Assembly: GCA_937910785.1 (NCBI GenBank)
Contig: CALDLG010000031.1
Span: 1 to 13,267, forward strand
DNA: 13,267 nt
Direction: 5' to 3'
From: an uncultured Lachnospiraceae bacterium
Lineage (GTDB): Bacteria > Bacillota > Clostridia > Lachnospirales > Lachnospiraceae
Position numbers and translations under genes: made by a program. The number at the start of each line of letters is the position of its first letter. Positions within the stretch are counted from its first letter, which is position 1. The notes under the pieces are model-generated. The model ran no database searches and was not told the origin of the DNA. It saw only the letters and a list, made by a program, of their open reading frames with translations. Below, piece after piece: positions 1 to 6,497 of this stretch.

Positions 1-109
1 TCTGCCCGGCGGGGTCAGTTCCGGTGAAGGACGATTCTGCTTTGTGAAAGCCCGCATTCGCTCCGGGCCCGGAATTTCATGAAATTTCTGTAAAATATGA
101 ATTTAGAAA
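1..109. other. Upstream non-coding stretch with two abutting palindromes
   Basis: I cannot support a gene here. A perfect 12-bp GC-rich palindrome (TCCGGGCCCGGA, 62-73) abuts a perfect 14-bp AT-rich palindrome (AATTTCATGAAATT, 73-86). The motif GAAATTT occurs at 81-87 and again at 106-112, where it runs into the -35 box of the following promoter. One frame is open from base 2 to a TGA at 80-82 and could be the tail of an upstream gene, but its sequence is not recognisable. An operator role for the palindromes is inference only. Confidence 0.35.
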
Positions 110-138
110 TTTACATTTTCTATAACTTGTTATATACT
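110..138 (+). promoter_or_regulatory. Sigma-A-like promoter for the SEC-C/CAP/thrS gene run
   Basis: TTTACA (110-115) and TATACT (133-138) are separated by 17 bp, which gives 5/6 matches in each box at optimal spacing. Transcription would start near 145, about 50 nt upstream of the first start codon at 197. No terminator is visible before the next genes, so this promoter could serve the whole run down to thrS and beyond (inference). Confidence 0.65.
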
Positions 139-196
139 ATTGTGGTAGCAACAAGATATTGCGGTATGAATATAGGATAAAGGTGGGAAGATCGAC

Positions 197-703
197 ATGG
201 CATTATTAAATCAGTGGCGTGATATGGCTTATTCCGAAACAGCTGACAAAGGAGAACTGCAGAGACTGTGGTCCGCTTATTTTCAGAAGGAAAAGGAGAT
301 TTATGCACAGCTTTTGAAGAATCCTGACGAAGCGGTTGAGGGAACGGTAAAGGAATTAGCGGAGAAGTATAATGTTGATATCATGACGATGGTCGGCTTT
401 CTGGACGGTATCAATGACAGTCTGAAAGAAGCCAATCCGATTGAAGAGATGGAAGAGGACACGAAGGTCAGTCTCGCTTTCGAGAAAGCGCTTCTTTATA
501 AAAATATGGTGGCAGCAGACGCAGACTGGCTGTATGAGCTGGAAGAGTGGAACGATATTTTCGACGAGGAAACGAGAAAAAGTCTTTATAAGGAACAGAA
601 GGAGTCTACTACGATCCATAAGGGCCCCAAAATATACCCGAACGATCCCTGTCCCTGTGGAAGTGGTAAAAAGTACAAAAAATGTTGTGGAAAGAACGTA
701 TAA
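197..703 (+). CDS. SEC-C motif metal-binding domain protein
   Basis: A 168-residue protein. The last 20 residues form a SEC-C motif: C152-P-C154-G-S-G-K-K, then C163-C164, the zinc-binding cluster first known from the SecA C-terminus, where it contacts SecB and ribosomes. The first roughly 145 residues are acidic and predicted helical, with no catalytic motif I recognise. Free-standing SEC-C proteins of this size are common in Firmicutes and mostly uncharacterised; a metal-dependent protein-binding or ribosome-associated role is inference. The ATG at 197 follows an AGGTGG ribosome binding site at 181-186. The 3' end overlaps the next gene by 22 bases, which suggests translational coupling. 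The family call is firm and the function is unknown. Confidence 0.85.
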   Translation: MALLNQWRDMAYSETADKGELQRLWSAYFQKEKEIYAQLLKNPDEAVEGTVKELAEKYNVDIMTMVGFLDGINDSLKEANPIEEMEEDTKVSLAFEKALLYKNMVAADADWLYELEEWNDIFDEETRKSLYKEQKESTTIHKGPKIYPNDPCPCGSGKKYKKCCGKNV

Positions 704-1269
704 AAGAGAAAAAAACAAGGTATTTATGGATTTGTATCGCGGCCTGTATGCTCGCCGGCTGCGGGGCGTGGGGAACGGAATCGGAAATTTCCTCCAGTAT
801 GCGGCAGTTCATCATCGGATCGGAGGACGAAGCGATCTATCTTGTTTCCGCATCGGAAGATGTGTCTGTTCCGGAAGAAGAGACCGTTTCCGGAAACGAT
901 ACGGGGGATCTCTCTCTGGAAGCGGATGCGGTGCTTAAACAGGTCAATCAGGCAAGAGTGGAGATCGGGCTGCAGGAACTTATCTGGAGCGATGAGCTGG
1001 CTGCGGCGGCGGAAATCAGGGCCAGAGAAATTAAGGACAGCTTTTCTCATACGAGGCCGGACGGAACGCCCTGGTGGACCGTGGACAGTGAAAGCATATA
1101 CGGAGAGAATATCGCCAAAGGATACCAGACCGCGGACAGCGTGGTAACGGCGTGGATGGAATCCTCGGAGCATAAGGACAATATTTTGTATTCCGGTTTT
1201 GAGACAATCGGGATTGCGGTTTATAATGTGGATGGAAAATGGTACTGGGCACAGGAGTTTGGCTACTGA
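682..1269 (+). CDS. CAP-domain (SCP/PR-1-like) lipoprotein
   Basis: A 195-residue predicted lipoprotein. A basic N-terminus (KERIKEKK) and hydrophobic segment (about 14-26) lead to a lipobox, LAGC, with lipidation at Cys27. An acidic linker (about 30-78) follows, then a CAP domain from about 83 to 195. The conserved CAP residues are visible: His123 (SHTRPDG), Glu142 (YGENIA) and His164 (SSEHKDNIL), and the protein ends in the typical W.AQEFGY strand. Bacterial CAP proteins are secreted or surface-anchored and mostly of unknown activity; sterol, lipid or protease roles come from eukaryotic members. The start at 682 lies inside the SEC-C gene, with only a weak GGAAGTGG sequence about 16 nt upstream, so coupling to the preceding gene is likely. 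The TTG at 685 is an alternative start. The family call is firm; the substrate is unknown. Confidence 0.88.
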   Translation: MLWKERIKEKKTRYLWICIAACMLAGCGAWGTESEISSSMRQFIIGSEDEAIYLVSASEDVSVPEEETVSGNDTGDLSLEADAVLKQVNQARVEIGLQELIWSDELAAAAEIRAREIKDSFSHTRPDGTPWWTVDSESIYGENIAKGYQTADSVVTAWMESSEHKDNILYSGFETIGIAVYNVDGKWYWAQEFGY

Positions 1270-1302
1270 GCCCATTCTTTCAGGAAAGGGAAACCTATCG
1301 GG

Positions 1303-1770
1303 ATGGAAATGAAAATGCCGGAACCGGGAGAATCAAGGGTCGGCTATGCGGCCGGTTTATTTCAAAGCGGATATAATTGCGCACAGTCTGTTTTTGCGGC
1401 ATATGCGGATCTGTTCGGCATGGACCGTCAGACGGCGCTTAAAATGTCGAGCGCAATGGGCGGCGGCGTCGGACGTATGCGGGAAATCTGCGGCGCGGTT
1501 TCAGCGATGGCGATGCTCGCGGGGCTGAAAGAAGGAAACGACGATCCGGAGAACGAAGAGGCAAAAGCCCGTATTTATGCGCTGGTGCGCCGGATGAGCG
1601 GTCAGTTCAGGGAGAAGGAAGGCACAATCATCTGCAGAGATCTTCTTGGGATAGAGGGAATGGAAGAAAGCGCCAGACCTTCGGTGCGTACGGCCGAGTT
1701 TTATGCCACAAGACCATGTGCGAGGCTGATCGCGGAGGCAGCGGAAATCATCGAGGAGGTTCTTCTTTAA
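1303..1770 (+). CDS. C_GCAxxG_C_C family putative redox-active protein
   Basis: A 155-residue protein with the four spaced cysteines and the Gly-rich segment of this family: Cys26 in GYNCAQSVF, GGGVGRM followed by Cys63 (ICGAVSAM), Cys111 (IICRDLLG) and Cys139 (RPCARLI). The family is thought to be redox-active or metal-binding because of these cysteines, and it often sits near electron-transfer or metal genes; the reaction is not established. Here the central motif reads CGAVSA, with Ala where I expect Gly (CGAxxG). The length is normal for the family. The start at 1303 has a GGAAAGGG-like ribosome binding site about 12 nt upstream; in-frame ATGs at 1309 and 1315 are also possible. It lies 33 nt after the CAP lipoprotein gene and is probably co-transcribed. 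It is cytosolic, with no signal peptide. Confidence 0.85.
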   Translation: MEMKMPEPGESRVGYAAGLFQSGYNCAQSVFAAYADLFGMDRQTALKMSSAMGGGVGRMREICGAVSAMAMLAGLKEGNDDPENEEAKARIYALVRRMSGQFREKEGTIICRDLLGIEGMEESARPSVRTAEFYATRPCARLIAEAAEIIEEVLL

Positions 1771-1857
1771 AGAGGGACCGGAGCGGATTGTATGGAACAG
1801 AGACGGCCTGGTTCGGGGAGCCGGTTTCCCATGAACATGGAAGGAAGGCGGAAAAGA

Positions 1858-2235
1858 ATGATGGTAGCAACAATTGCAATTTTGAAAAAAACGCTGTCGG
1901 AGGTCAGAAAATCTTCCGAAAAATTATTTCAGGGAGAAATCACTTTAAGTAAAAGAGATTGTTGGCTGATCGGTACGGTTCTGGTGCTTTCAGGCATTAC
2001 GATCGGTCTGCTCAAGGCGCCGCTGACACATGGTATCAATATTACAATCGGCAGCCATAACGGCTGTAATAACGGAAATAACAGCGCCAACGGCAATGAC
2101 GGATGCGGAACGGACGGTAAAGCCGGCGATATGACAGATAAATTATGTAAACTTGATAAGAAAAAAGAGGAAGCCGGGAAGAAAAACAGAAGTTCGAAAC
2201 GGGAGAATCGAAAGAAAAGAAAACAGAATCCCTGA
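1858..2235 (+). CDS. Small single-pass membrane protein with Asn/Gly-rich and Lys-rich tail
   Basis: About 125 residues from the ATG at 1858, and I do not recognise a named family. The N-terminal 35 residues are amphipathic and basic (KKTLSEVRKSSEKLF). A single transmembrane segment follows at about 36-57 (WLIGTVLVLSGITIGLL), then a low-complexity Asn/Gly/Cys segment (about 67-90), and a strongly basic Lys/Arg tail to the end. I chose 1858 because GGAAGG/GGCGG sits a few bases upstream. The frame stays open back to an ATG at 1792, which would add 22 residues rich in Arg and Pro that look non-coding. The gene lies between the redox protein and thrS, with 50 nt to thrS, and is probably in the same transcript. 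The basic tail could bind RNA or phospholipid head groups, but that is speculation. Orientation in the membrane is uncertain. Confidence 0.6.
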   Translation: MMVATIAILKKTLSEVRKSSEKLFQGEITLSKRDCWLIGTVLVLSGITIGLLKAPLTHGINITIGSHNGCNNGNNSANGNDGCGTDGKAGDMTDKLCKLDKKKEEAGKKNRSSKRENRKKRKQNP

Positions 2236-2285
2236 AAAGATTTGGAAAACAGGGACTGAAGCGGCAGAAAGGGGCATGGTGACCA

Positions 2286-4259
2286 ATGAAAATAACATTG
2301 AAGGACGGTTCAACCAAAGAATATGCACAGCCGATGAGCATTTATGATATCGCGGCCGATATTTCGGAAGGGCTTGCGAGAGCGGCCTGTGCGGGTGAAA
2401 TAGACGGAAAAACAGAGGATTTGAGGACAGTCATCGACAGTGACTGTCATTTGAATATTTTAACGGCAAATGACGAAGCGGGACTTCGTGTGATCAGACA
2501 TACGGCATCCCATGTGATGGCGGAGGCTGTAAAAAGACTGTTCCCGGCGGCAAAGGTGACGATTGGCCCTGCAATTGACGAGGGCTTTTATTATGATTTT
2601 GAGGCGGAGCCTTTTTCCAGAGAGGATCTGGATAAGCTGGAAGCGGAGATGAAAAAGATCATTAAGGAGGGCCATAAGATCGAGCGGTTTACGATGCCGC
2701 GGGAAGAGGCCATCCATTTTATGGAAGAAAAAGGAGAGCCTTACAAGGTGGAGCTGATTCGTGATCTTCCGGAGGACGCGGAGATTTCTTTCTATGATCA
2801 GGGCGGTTTTGTCGATCTTTGTGCGGGCCCTCATCTGATGAGCACCAAATCTATTAAGGCTTTTAAGCTGATTTCCTCTTCGATGGCTTATTGGAGAGGG
2901 GATTCCAATAAAGCGCAGCTGCAGCGTATTTACGGCACTGCTTTCCAGAAAAAGGAGGAGCTTGCGGCTTATCTTGCACACCTGGAGGATATTAAGAAGC
3001 GCGACCACAATAAGCTTGGACGGGAGATGGAGCTGTTTGCGACGGTGGACGTGATCGGACAGGGCCTCCCGCTGCTGCTTCCGAAGGGGACTAAAATGGT
3101 TATGAAGCTGCAGCGCTGGATCGAGGATCTGGAGGACAGAGAGTGGGGATATGTCAGGACAAAGACCCCCTTAATGGCCAAAAGCGACCTGTATAAAATA
3201 TCAGGACACTGGGATCATTATAAAGAAGGCATGTTTGTGCTCGGAGATGAGGAGAAGGACAAAGAAGTCTTTGCGCTCCGGCCGATGACCTGTCCTTTTC
3301 AGTATTATTGCTATAAAAACAGCCAGCACTCTTACCGCGATCTGCCGATACGCTACGGTGAGACATCAACTCTGTTCCGGAACGAGGATTCCGGTGAAAT
3401 GCATGGCCTGACGAGGGTGCGTCAGTTTACCATTTCGGAGGGGCATCTGGTAATCCGTCCCGATCAGGCGGAAGAAGAACTGAAAAGCTGTCTGGATCTG
3501 GCACATTACTGTCTTACTACGCTGGGCCTGCAGGATGAAGTAACTTATCGTCTCTCGAAGTGGGACCCGGAGAATAAAGAAAAATATCTGGGAGATGACG
3601 AATACTGGGAGTCCACCCAGAGTAAGATCCGCGAGGTTTTGAAGGAAAAGGGCGTTCCTTTTACGGAGGCGGACGGTGAGGCGGCCTTTTACGGACCGAA
3701 GATCGATATTCAGGCGAAGAATGTGTACGGCAAGGAAGATACGATGATTACCATTCAGCTTGACTGCGCGATCGCGGAAAACTTCGATATGTATTATATT
3801 GATCAGAATGGCGATAAAGTCCGTCCCTATATTATTCACAGAACCTCTATCGGCTGTTATGAAAGAACGTTAGCGTGGCTGATCGAGAAATATGCCGGGA
3901 AATTCCCGACATGGCTCTGTCCGGAGCAGGTGCGTATCCTTCCGATTTCCGAGAAATATGAGGAATACGCGGAGTCGGTGAGAAAAGAGCTTGCGAAAAA
4001 CGGCGTGGATGTCACTGTGGATAACCGCTCTGAGAAGATCGGCTTTAAGATCCGTGAGGCGAGACTGGCGAAGCTTCCTTACATGCTCGTTGTAGGAAAT
4101 GATGAGGCGGAGAACGGCACCGTATCGGTAAGAAGCCGCTTTTCGGGAGACGAGGGCGTGAAACCGCTGGAGAGCTTTATCGAGCAGATCTGTCGGGAGA
4201 TCAGAACAAAGGAAATCCGTAAGGAAGAGGTTACGGAAGAGCAGAAGCAGGGTAATTGA
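2286..4259 (+). CDS. thrS: Threonyl-tRNA synthetase (class II, divergent active site)
   Basis: A 657-residue enzyme that charges tRNA-Thr with threonine in the cytosol. The full bacterial layout is present: an N-terminal TGS domain (about 1-62); the second additional/editing domain with HxxxH (His72, His76) and C-x-x-x-H (Cys179, His183), which clears Ser-tRNA-Thr; the class II catalytic core (about 245-535); and the anticodon-binding domain (about 545-645, RSEKIGFKIREA motif). The three zinc ligands that select threonine are visible as Cys336, His387 and His518, matching Cys334/His385/His511 of the E. coli enzyme. Motif 2 is FRNEDSG. Surrounding core motifs are unusual: MTCPFQ in place of the common MNCPGH, and TISEGH in place of TQDDAH. 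The ATG at 2286 is 10-15 nt after AAAGGGG. No T-box leader is visible upstream. The next gene starts within a few bases of the stop codon. Confidence 0.95.
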   Translation: MKITLKDGSTKEYAQPMSIYDIAADISEGLARAACAGEIDGKTEDLRTVIDSDCHLNILTANDEAGLRVIRHTASHVMAEAVKRLFPAAKVTIGPAIDEGFYYDFEAEPFSREDLDKLEAEMKKIIKEGHKIERFTMPREEAIHFMEEKGEPYKVELIRDLPEDAEISFYDQGGFVDLCAGPHLMSTKSIKAFKLISSSMAYWRGDSNKAQLQRIYGTAFQKKEELAAYLAHLEDIKKRDHNKLGREMELFATVDVIGQGLPLLLPKGTKMVMKLQRWIEDLEDREWGYVRTKTPLMAKSDLYKISGHWDHYKEGMFVLGDEEKDKEVFALRPMTCPFQYYCYKNSQHSYRDLPIRYGETSTLFRNEDSGEMHGLTRVRQFTISEGHLVIRPDQAEEELKSCLDLAHYCLTTLGLQDEVTYRLSKWDPENKEKYLGDDEYWESTQSKIREVLKEKGVPFTEADGEAAFYGPKIDIQAKNVYGKEDTMITIQLDCAIAENFDMYYIDQNGDKVRPYIIHRTSIGCYERTLAWLIEKYAGKFPTWLCPEQVRILPISEKYEEYAESVRKELAKNGVDVTVDNRSEKIGFKIREARLAKLPYMLVVGNDEAENGTVSVRSRFSGDEGVKPLESFIEQICREIRTKEIRKEEVTEEQKQGN

Positions 4260-4264
4260 TCGGT

Positions 4265-5938
4265 ATGAAAGAAAACGGGCAGATACGGAAAAAATCCGTG
4301 AAAGAGACATTCGGATGGCTTATGCTCGGCATCGGTGTTCTGATGCTGATAAACAGTCTTCGGCTGTGCTTTTGCAATGATATCTGGTATGATGAATTAT
4401 TCACCGTAGGAATGGCAGAGCATTCCTATGGTGAATTAATTTCTTTTACGGCAAGGGATGTGCACCCGCCGTTCTATTATAGTATTGTCAAATTTATTTT
4501 AGACTTATGTAAACTTATTTTCCCGTCTGCGGACGATATTATCGTTATAAAATGCGTATCGGTTCTGCCTTATTTTCTGTTATTTTTCTATGCGCTTTTC
4601 TTTGTACGGAGAAGATTTGGCATTTTTGCGGCAGGCGCTTTCTATTTCTGTATCCTGTCCATGCCGCAGATGAGCGCTTATACGGTGGAAATGCGAATGT
4701 ACGGGTGGGCGCTTTTCTTCGTGACAGCGGCCTTTTTTCATGCCTGTGCGATTATGGACGCAGAAGGCGCCGGGCGTTTGATAACAGGGAATTTTCGTGT
4801 GAAAAAAACAGCGTATTTTTTCACATTTCGAAGAAACGGGCATTTTGCCGCACTTTTCTTTTATGGACTGGCGGCGGCCTATACACAGTATTTCGCCTGT
4901 GTGGCGGTGGTGACGGTATATGGCTTTCTGCTGATCCGGTTCCTTGTGCGTTACGGACGGTCCGGCAAACAGGATCAAAATGCCCTTCGGGCTTTGAAAA
5001 GCTGGCTGGTCTGTGTGGGAATGTCCGTACTTGCTTATCTGCCCTGGCTTTTCGTGCTGATCCGGCAGGTGACGGCTGTCCGGGAAAATTACTGGATACT
5101 GCCGCTTACATGGAGGAGTCTGGGAGGATGTGTTAAGTTTCTTATGAAGCCTGCTTTTTCCAAAGAATGGATCAATGTGCTGTTTGCGGTTCTTTTCTTT
5201 GTGGTTTACATCGGACTGATCGTATGGTACGGCATCCGTTCCGGGCAAAAAAGAAAGGGCAGTGGAGAGGACGGAACGGAAGGCGGCGGAAACAGACGGC
5301 ATGTGGTCCGGTTCCGGTGCGCGCTTGCGGGGTGTTTTGTTTTATGCGGACTGACCGGTTTTGGTTTTGCCGCTTCGATTCTGGTCAGGCCGGTTTTCGT
5401 TTACCGGTATATGCTGCCGGCCATGGGATGCTTCTGGTTCTGTCCGGTTCTCTGTCTGGATGCCTTATGGGATGAAGACAGGAAATTAAAGCCTCTCTGT
5501 TTTCTGCTTTGCGCGATGTTTCTGATCGCGGGAATTCGGGACTATCGCGCTTTTCTGGGAGAGGAAGAATATAAGGCGGTGTTGATGAAGGAAACGGAGG
5601 AGGCAATTTCTGCTATTGCGCAGGAGGATATTATCCTGTATAATTTTGACCAGTTACAGGCCGTTATGGGATATTATCTGGAACAGGAAAACTATTTGTG
5701 GAATGCTGAGCCGGAGACTCTGGTGTCGGAGATGTTCGGAAACAAGGGCAGCATCGAGGGAACCGAACAGATTGGACAGTGGCTGGACGAGGGAAGAACC
5801 GTCTGGTTCTTCGGAAGCTTTAACAGCAGGGAGGATATCTGTCTGGAGTGGGCGGAGGAAGGAATACGGACAAAAGAGGAAGGCAGCTATATGTTAGAGC
5901 GCTACTGGTTTAATATTTATTCCGTTTTTAATCCCTGA
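4265..5938 (+). CDS. GT39-like (ArnT/PMT-type) polytopic glycosyltransferase
   Basis: A 557-residue integral membrane protein with about ten hydrophobic segments between residues 15 and 425 and a soluble C-terminal part of about 130 residues. GT-C fold hallmarks are present in order: the catalytic-type WYDE (Asp43-Glu44) in the first loop, DVHPPFYY (65-72), E142-x-R144-x-Y, YTQYF (206-210) and the RPVFVYRYMLP segment near 375-385. Such enzymes transfer a sugar from a polyprenyl-phosphate donor to a lipid, polymer or protein on the outer face of the membrane; donor and acceptor cannot be told from sequence. A basic, Gly-rich cytosolic loop (about 326-350) splits the hydrophobic part. The start at 4265 is preferred, with AGCAGGG at 4246-4252. 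A TTG at 4256 overlapping the thrS stop is possible but sits too close to that site. Five bases separate it from thrS, so it is co-transcribed. Confidence 0.82.
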   Translation: MKENGQIRKKSVKETFGWLMLGIGVLMLINSLRLCFCNDIWYDELFTVGMAEHSYGELISFTARDVHPPFYYSIVKFILDLCKLIFPSADDIIVIKCVSVLPYFLLFFYALFFVRRRFGIFAAGAFYFCILSMPQMSAYTVEMRMYGWALFFVTAAFFHACAIMDAEGAGRLITGNFRVKKTAYFFTFRRNGHFAALFFYGLAAAYTQYFACVAVVTVYGFLLIRFLVRYGRSGKQDQNALRALKSWLVCVGMSVLAYLPWLFVLIRQVTAVRENYWILPLTWRSLGGCVKFLMKPAFSKEWINVLFAVLFFVVYIGLIVWYGIRSGQKRKGSGEDGTEGGGNRRHVVRFRCALAGCFVLCGLTGFGFAASILVRPVFVYRYMLPAMGCFWFCPVLCLDALWDEDRKLKPLCFLLCAMFLIAGIRDYRAFLGEEEYKAVLMKETEEAISAIAQEDIILYNFDQLQAVMGYYLEQENYLWNAEPETLVSEMFGNKGSIEGTEQIGQWLDEGRTVWFFGSFNSREDICLEWAEEGIRTKEEGSYMLERYWFNIYSVFNP

Positions 5939-5961
5939 GCATAAATTGCGGCAAAAAGGCA

Positions 5962-6033
5962 ATAATAACCTCATAGCGTATCTTCGATGCGCTGAAAAGG
6001 AATTTTAACAGTTAAAAAACAGGAGGTTATTAT
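5962..6033 (+). promoter_or_regulatory. 5' UTR structure masking the ribosome binding site and start codon of the DUF1540 gene
   Basis: ATAATAACCTC (5962-5972) is a perfect 11-nt reverse complement of GAGGTTATTAT (6023-6033), which contains most of the Shine-Dalgarno sequence AGGAGG (6021-6026) and the first two bases of the ATG at 6032. The 50-nt loop carries its own hairpin: AGCGTAT (5975-5981) pairs with ATGCGCT (5987-5993), one G-U pair, loop CTTCG. The loop also holds the palindrome TTTTAAC-A-GTTAAAA (6003-6017). Folded this way, the mRNA would hide its ribosome entry site, as in translational riboswitches or RNA thermometers. The pairing is read directly from sequence; regulation is inference. 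No confident promoter was found in the gap. Confidence 0.5.
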
Positions 6034-6346
6034 GGCTGAATTAAAATGTGGTGTGGAAAATTGCTGTTACAATCAGGAGTGTCACTGCTGTAAGGGAGAT
6101 ATTATGGTTGGAGGACAGCATGCGGATACGAGCAGAGATACATGCTGCGAAAGCTTTTCGCCGGACAGAGGGGATGCTTATACAAGTTCTCTGAATCATC
6201 CGAGCAGAACGATCAGCATTGACTGTGAAGCGACGAAATGCATGTACAACAGTAACTATAAGTGCCACGCGGACCATGTAGATATCAGGGGATGCGGCGC
6301 GGCGGACTGCAGGGGTACGGAGTGCGCGACCTTTAAGGAAGCTTAG
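6032..6346 (+). CDS. Cys-rich protein with two DUF1540-like repeats
   Basis: A 104-residue cytosolic protein with 14 cysteines. It is built from two similar halves. The first is C6-x4-C11-C12-Y-N-x3-C17 with extra cysteines at 19, 20, 38 and 39. The second is C65-x4-C70-x-Y-N-x4-C78 with cysteines at 88, 93 and 98; each half ends in a C-x-x-F-like segment (CESF, CATF). This matches the DUF1540 pattern, a short Cys-rich domain common in Clostridia, probably metal-binding, of unknown function. A metallothionein-like or metal-storage role is inference. A strong AGGAGG lies 5 nt before the ATG but can be base-paired with an upstream segment (see the 5' UTR entry). It lies 93 nt after the glycosyltransferase gene, and no terminator is seen on either side. 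Confidence 0.85.
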   Translation: MAELKCGVENCCYNQECHCCKGDIMVGGQHADTSRDTCCESFSPDRGDAYTSSLNHPSRTISIDCEATKCMYNSNYKCHADHVDIRGCGAADCRGTECATFKEA

Positions 6347-6436
6347 ACCGGATTTGGGGGAGGTTAAGTTGGCAGCGGACGGGTGCCATATCTGACAGAG
6401 ATTTAACCGGGGATTGGTTATGACGAATTGATTTAC

Positions 6437-6475
6437 ATTGCGAATAGTGTGCTTTTCAGTCACAAATATCGCAAT
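6437..6475 (+). promoter_or_regulatory. Imperfect hairpin upstream of the lipoprotein gene
   Basis: ATTGCGA (6437-6443) and TCGCAAT (6469-6475) form a 7-bp stem. An internal loop and an inner TGTG/CACA stem (6448-6451, 6461-6464) lie inside it. The structure ends 5 nt before the AGAAAGG ribosome binding site at 6481-6487. There is no T-tract, so it is not a terminator. It could be an operator or an mRNA 5' structure (inference). The rest of 6347-6488 shows only a TGGCA/TGCCA stem (6370-6388) nested in GGTTAA/TTAACC (6362-6408). Confidence 0.35.
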
Positions 6476-6497
6476 CTGAGAGAAAGGCATGGTTATT

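Noticed and set aside
1..82. Possible 3' end of an upstream gene on the + strand (frame open from base 2 to TGA at 80)
   Set aside because: Only 26 codons, rich in Gly/Arg, with no recognisable domain; it also runs into the palindromes before the promoter.
1792..1857. Upstream ATG start for the small membrane protein
   Set aside because: It would add 22 Arg/Pro-rich residues with a weak ribosome binding site; the ATG at 1858 has a better-placed GGAAGG/GGCGG.
4256..4264. TTG start for the glycosyltransferase overlapping the thrS stop
   Set aside because: It is only about 3 nt from the AGCAGGG site, whereas the ATG at 4265 has a better distance and starts a typical MKEN basic N-terminus.
4580..5302. 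240-codon open frame on the minus strand
   Set aside because: It lies entirely antisense to the glycosyltransferase, is rich in Pro/Ser/His/Lys with no domain, and is a shadow of the + strand codon pattern.
5939..6031. Terminator after the glycosyltransferase gene
   Set aside because: The AGCGTAT/ATGCGCT hairpin is not followed by a T-tract.
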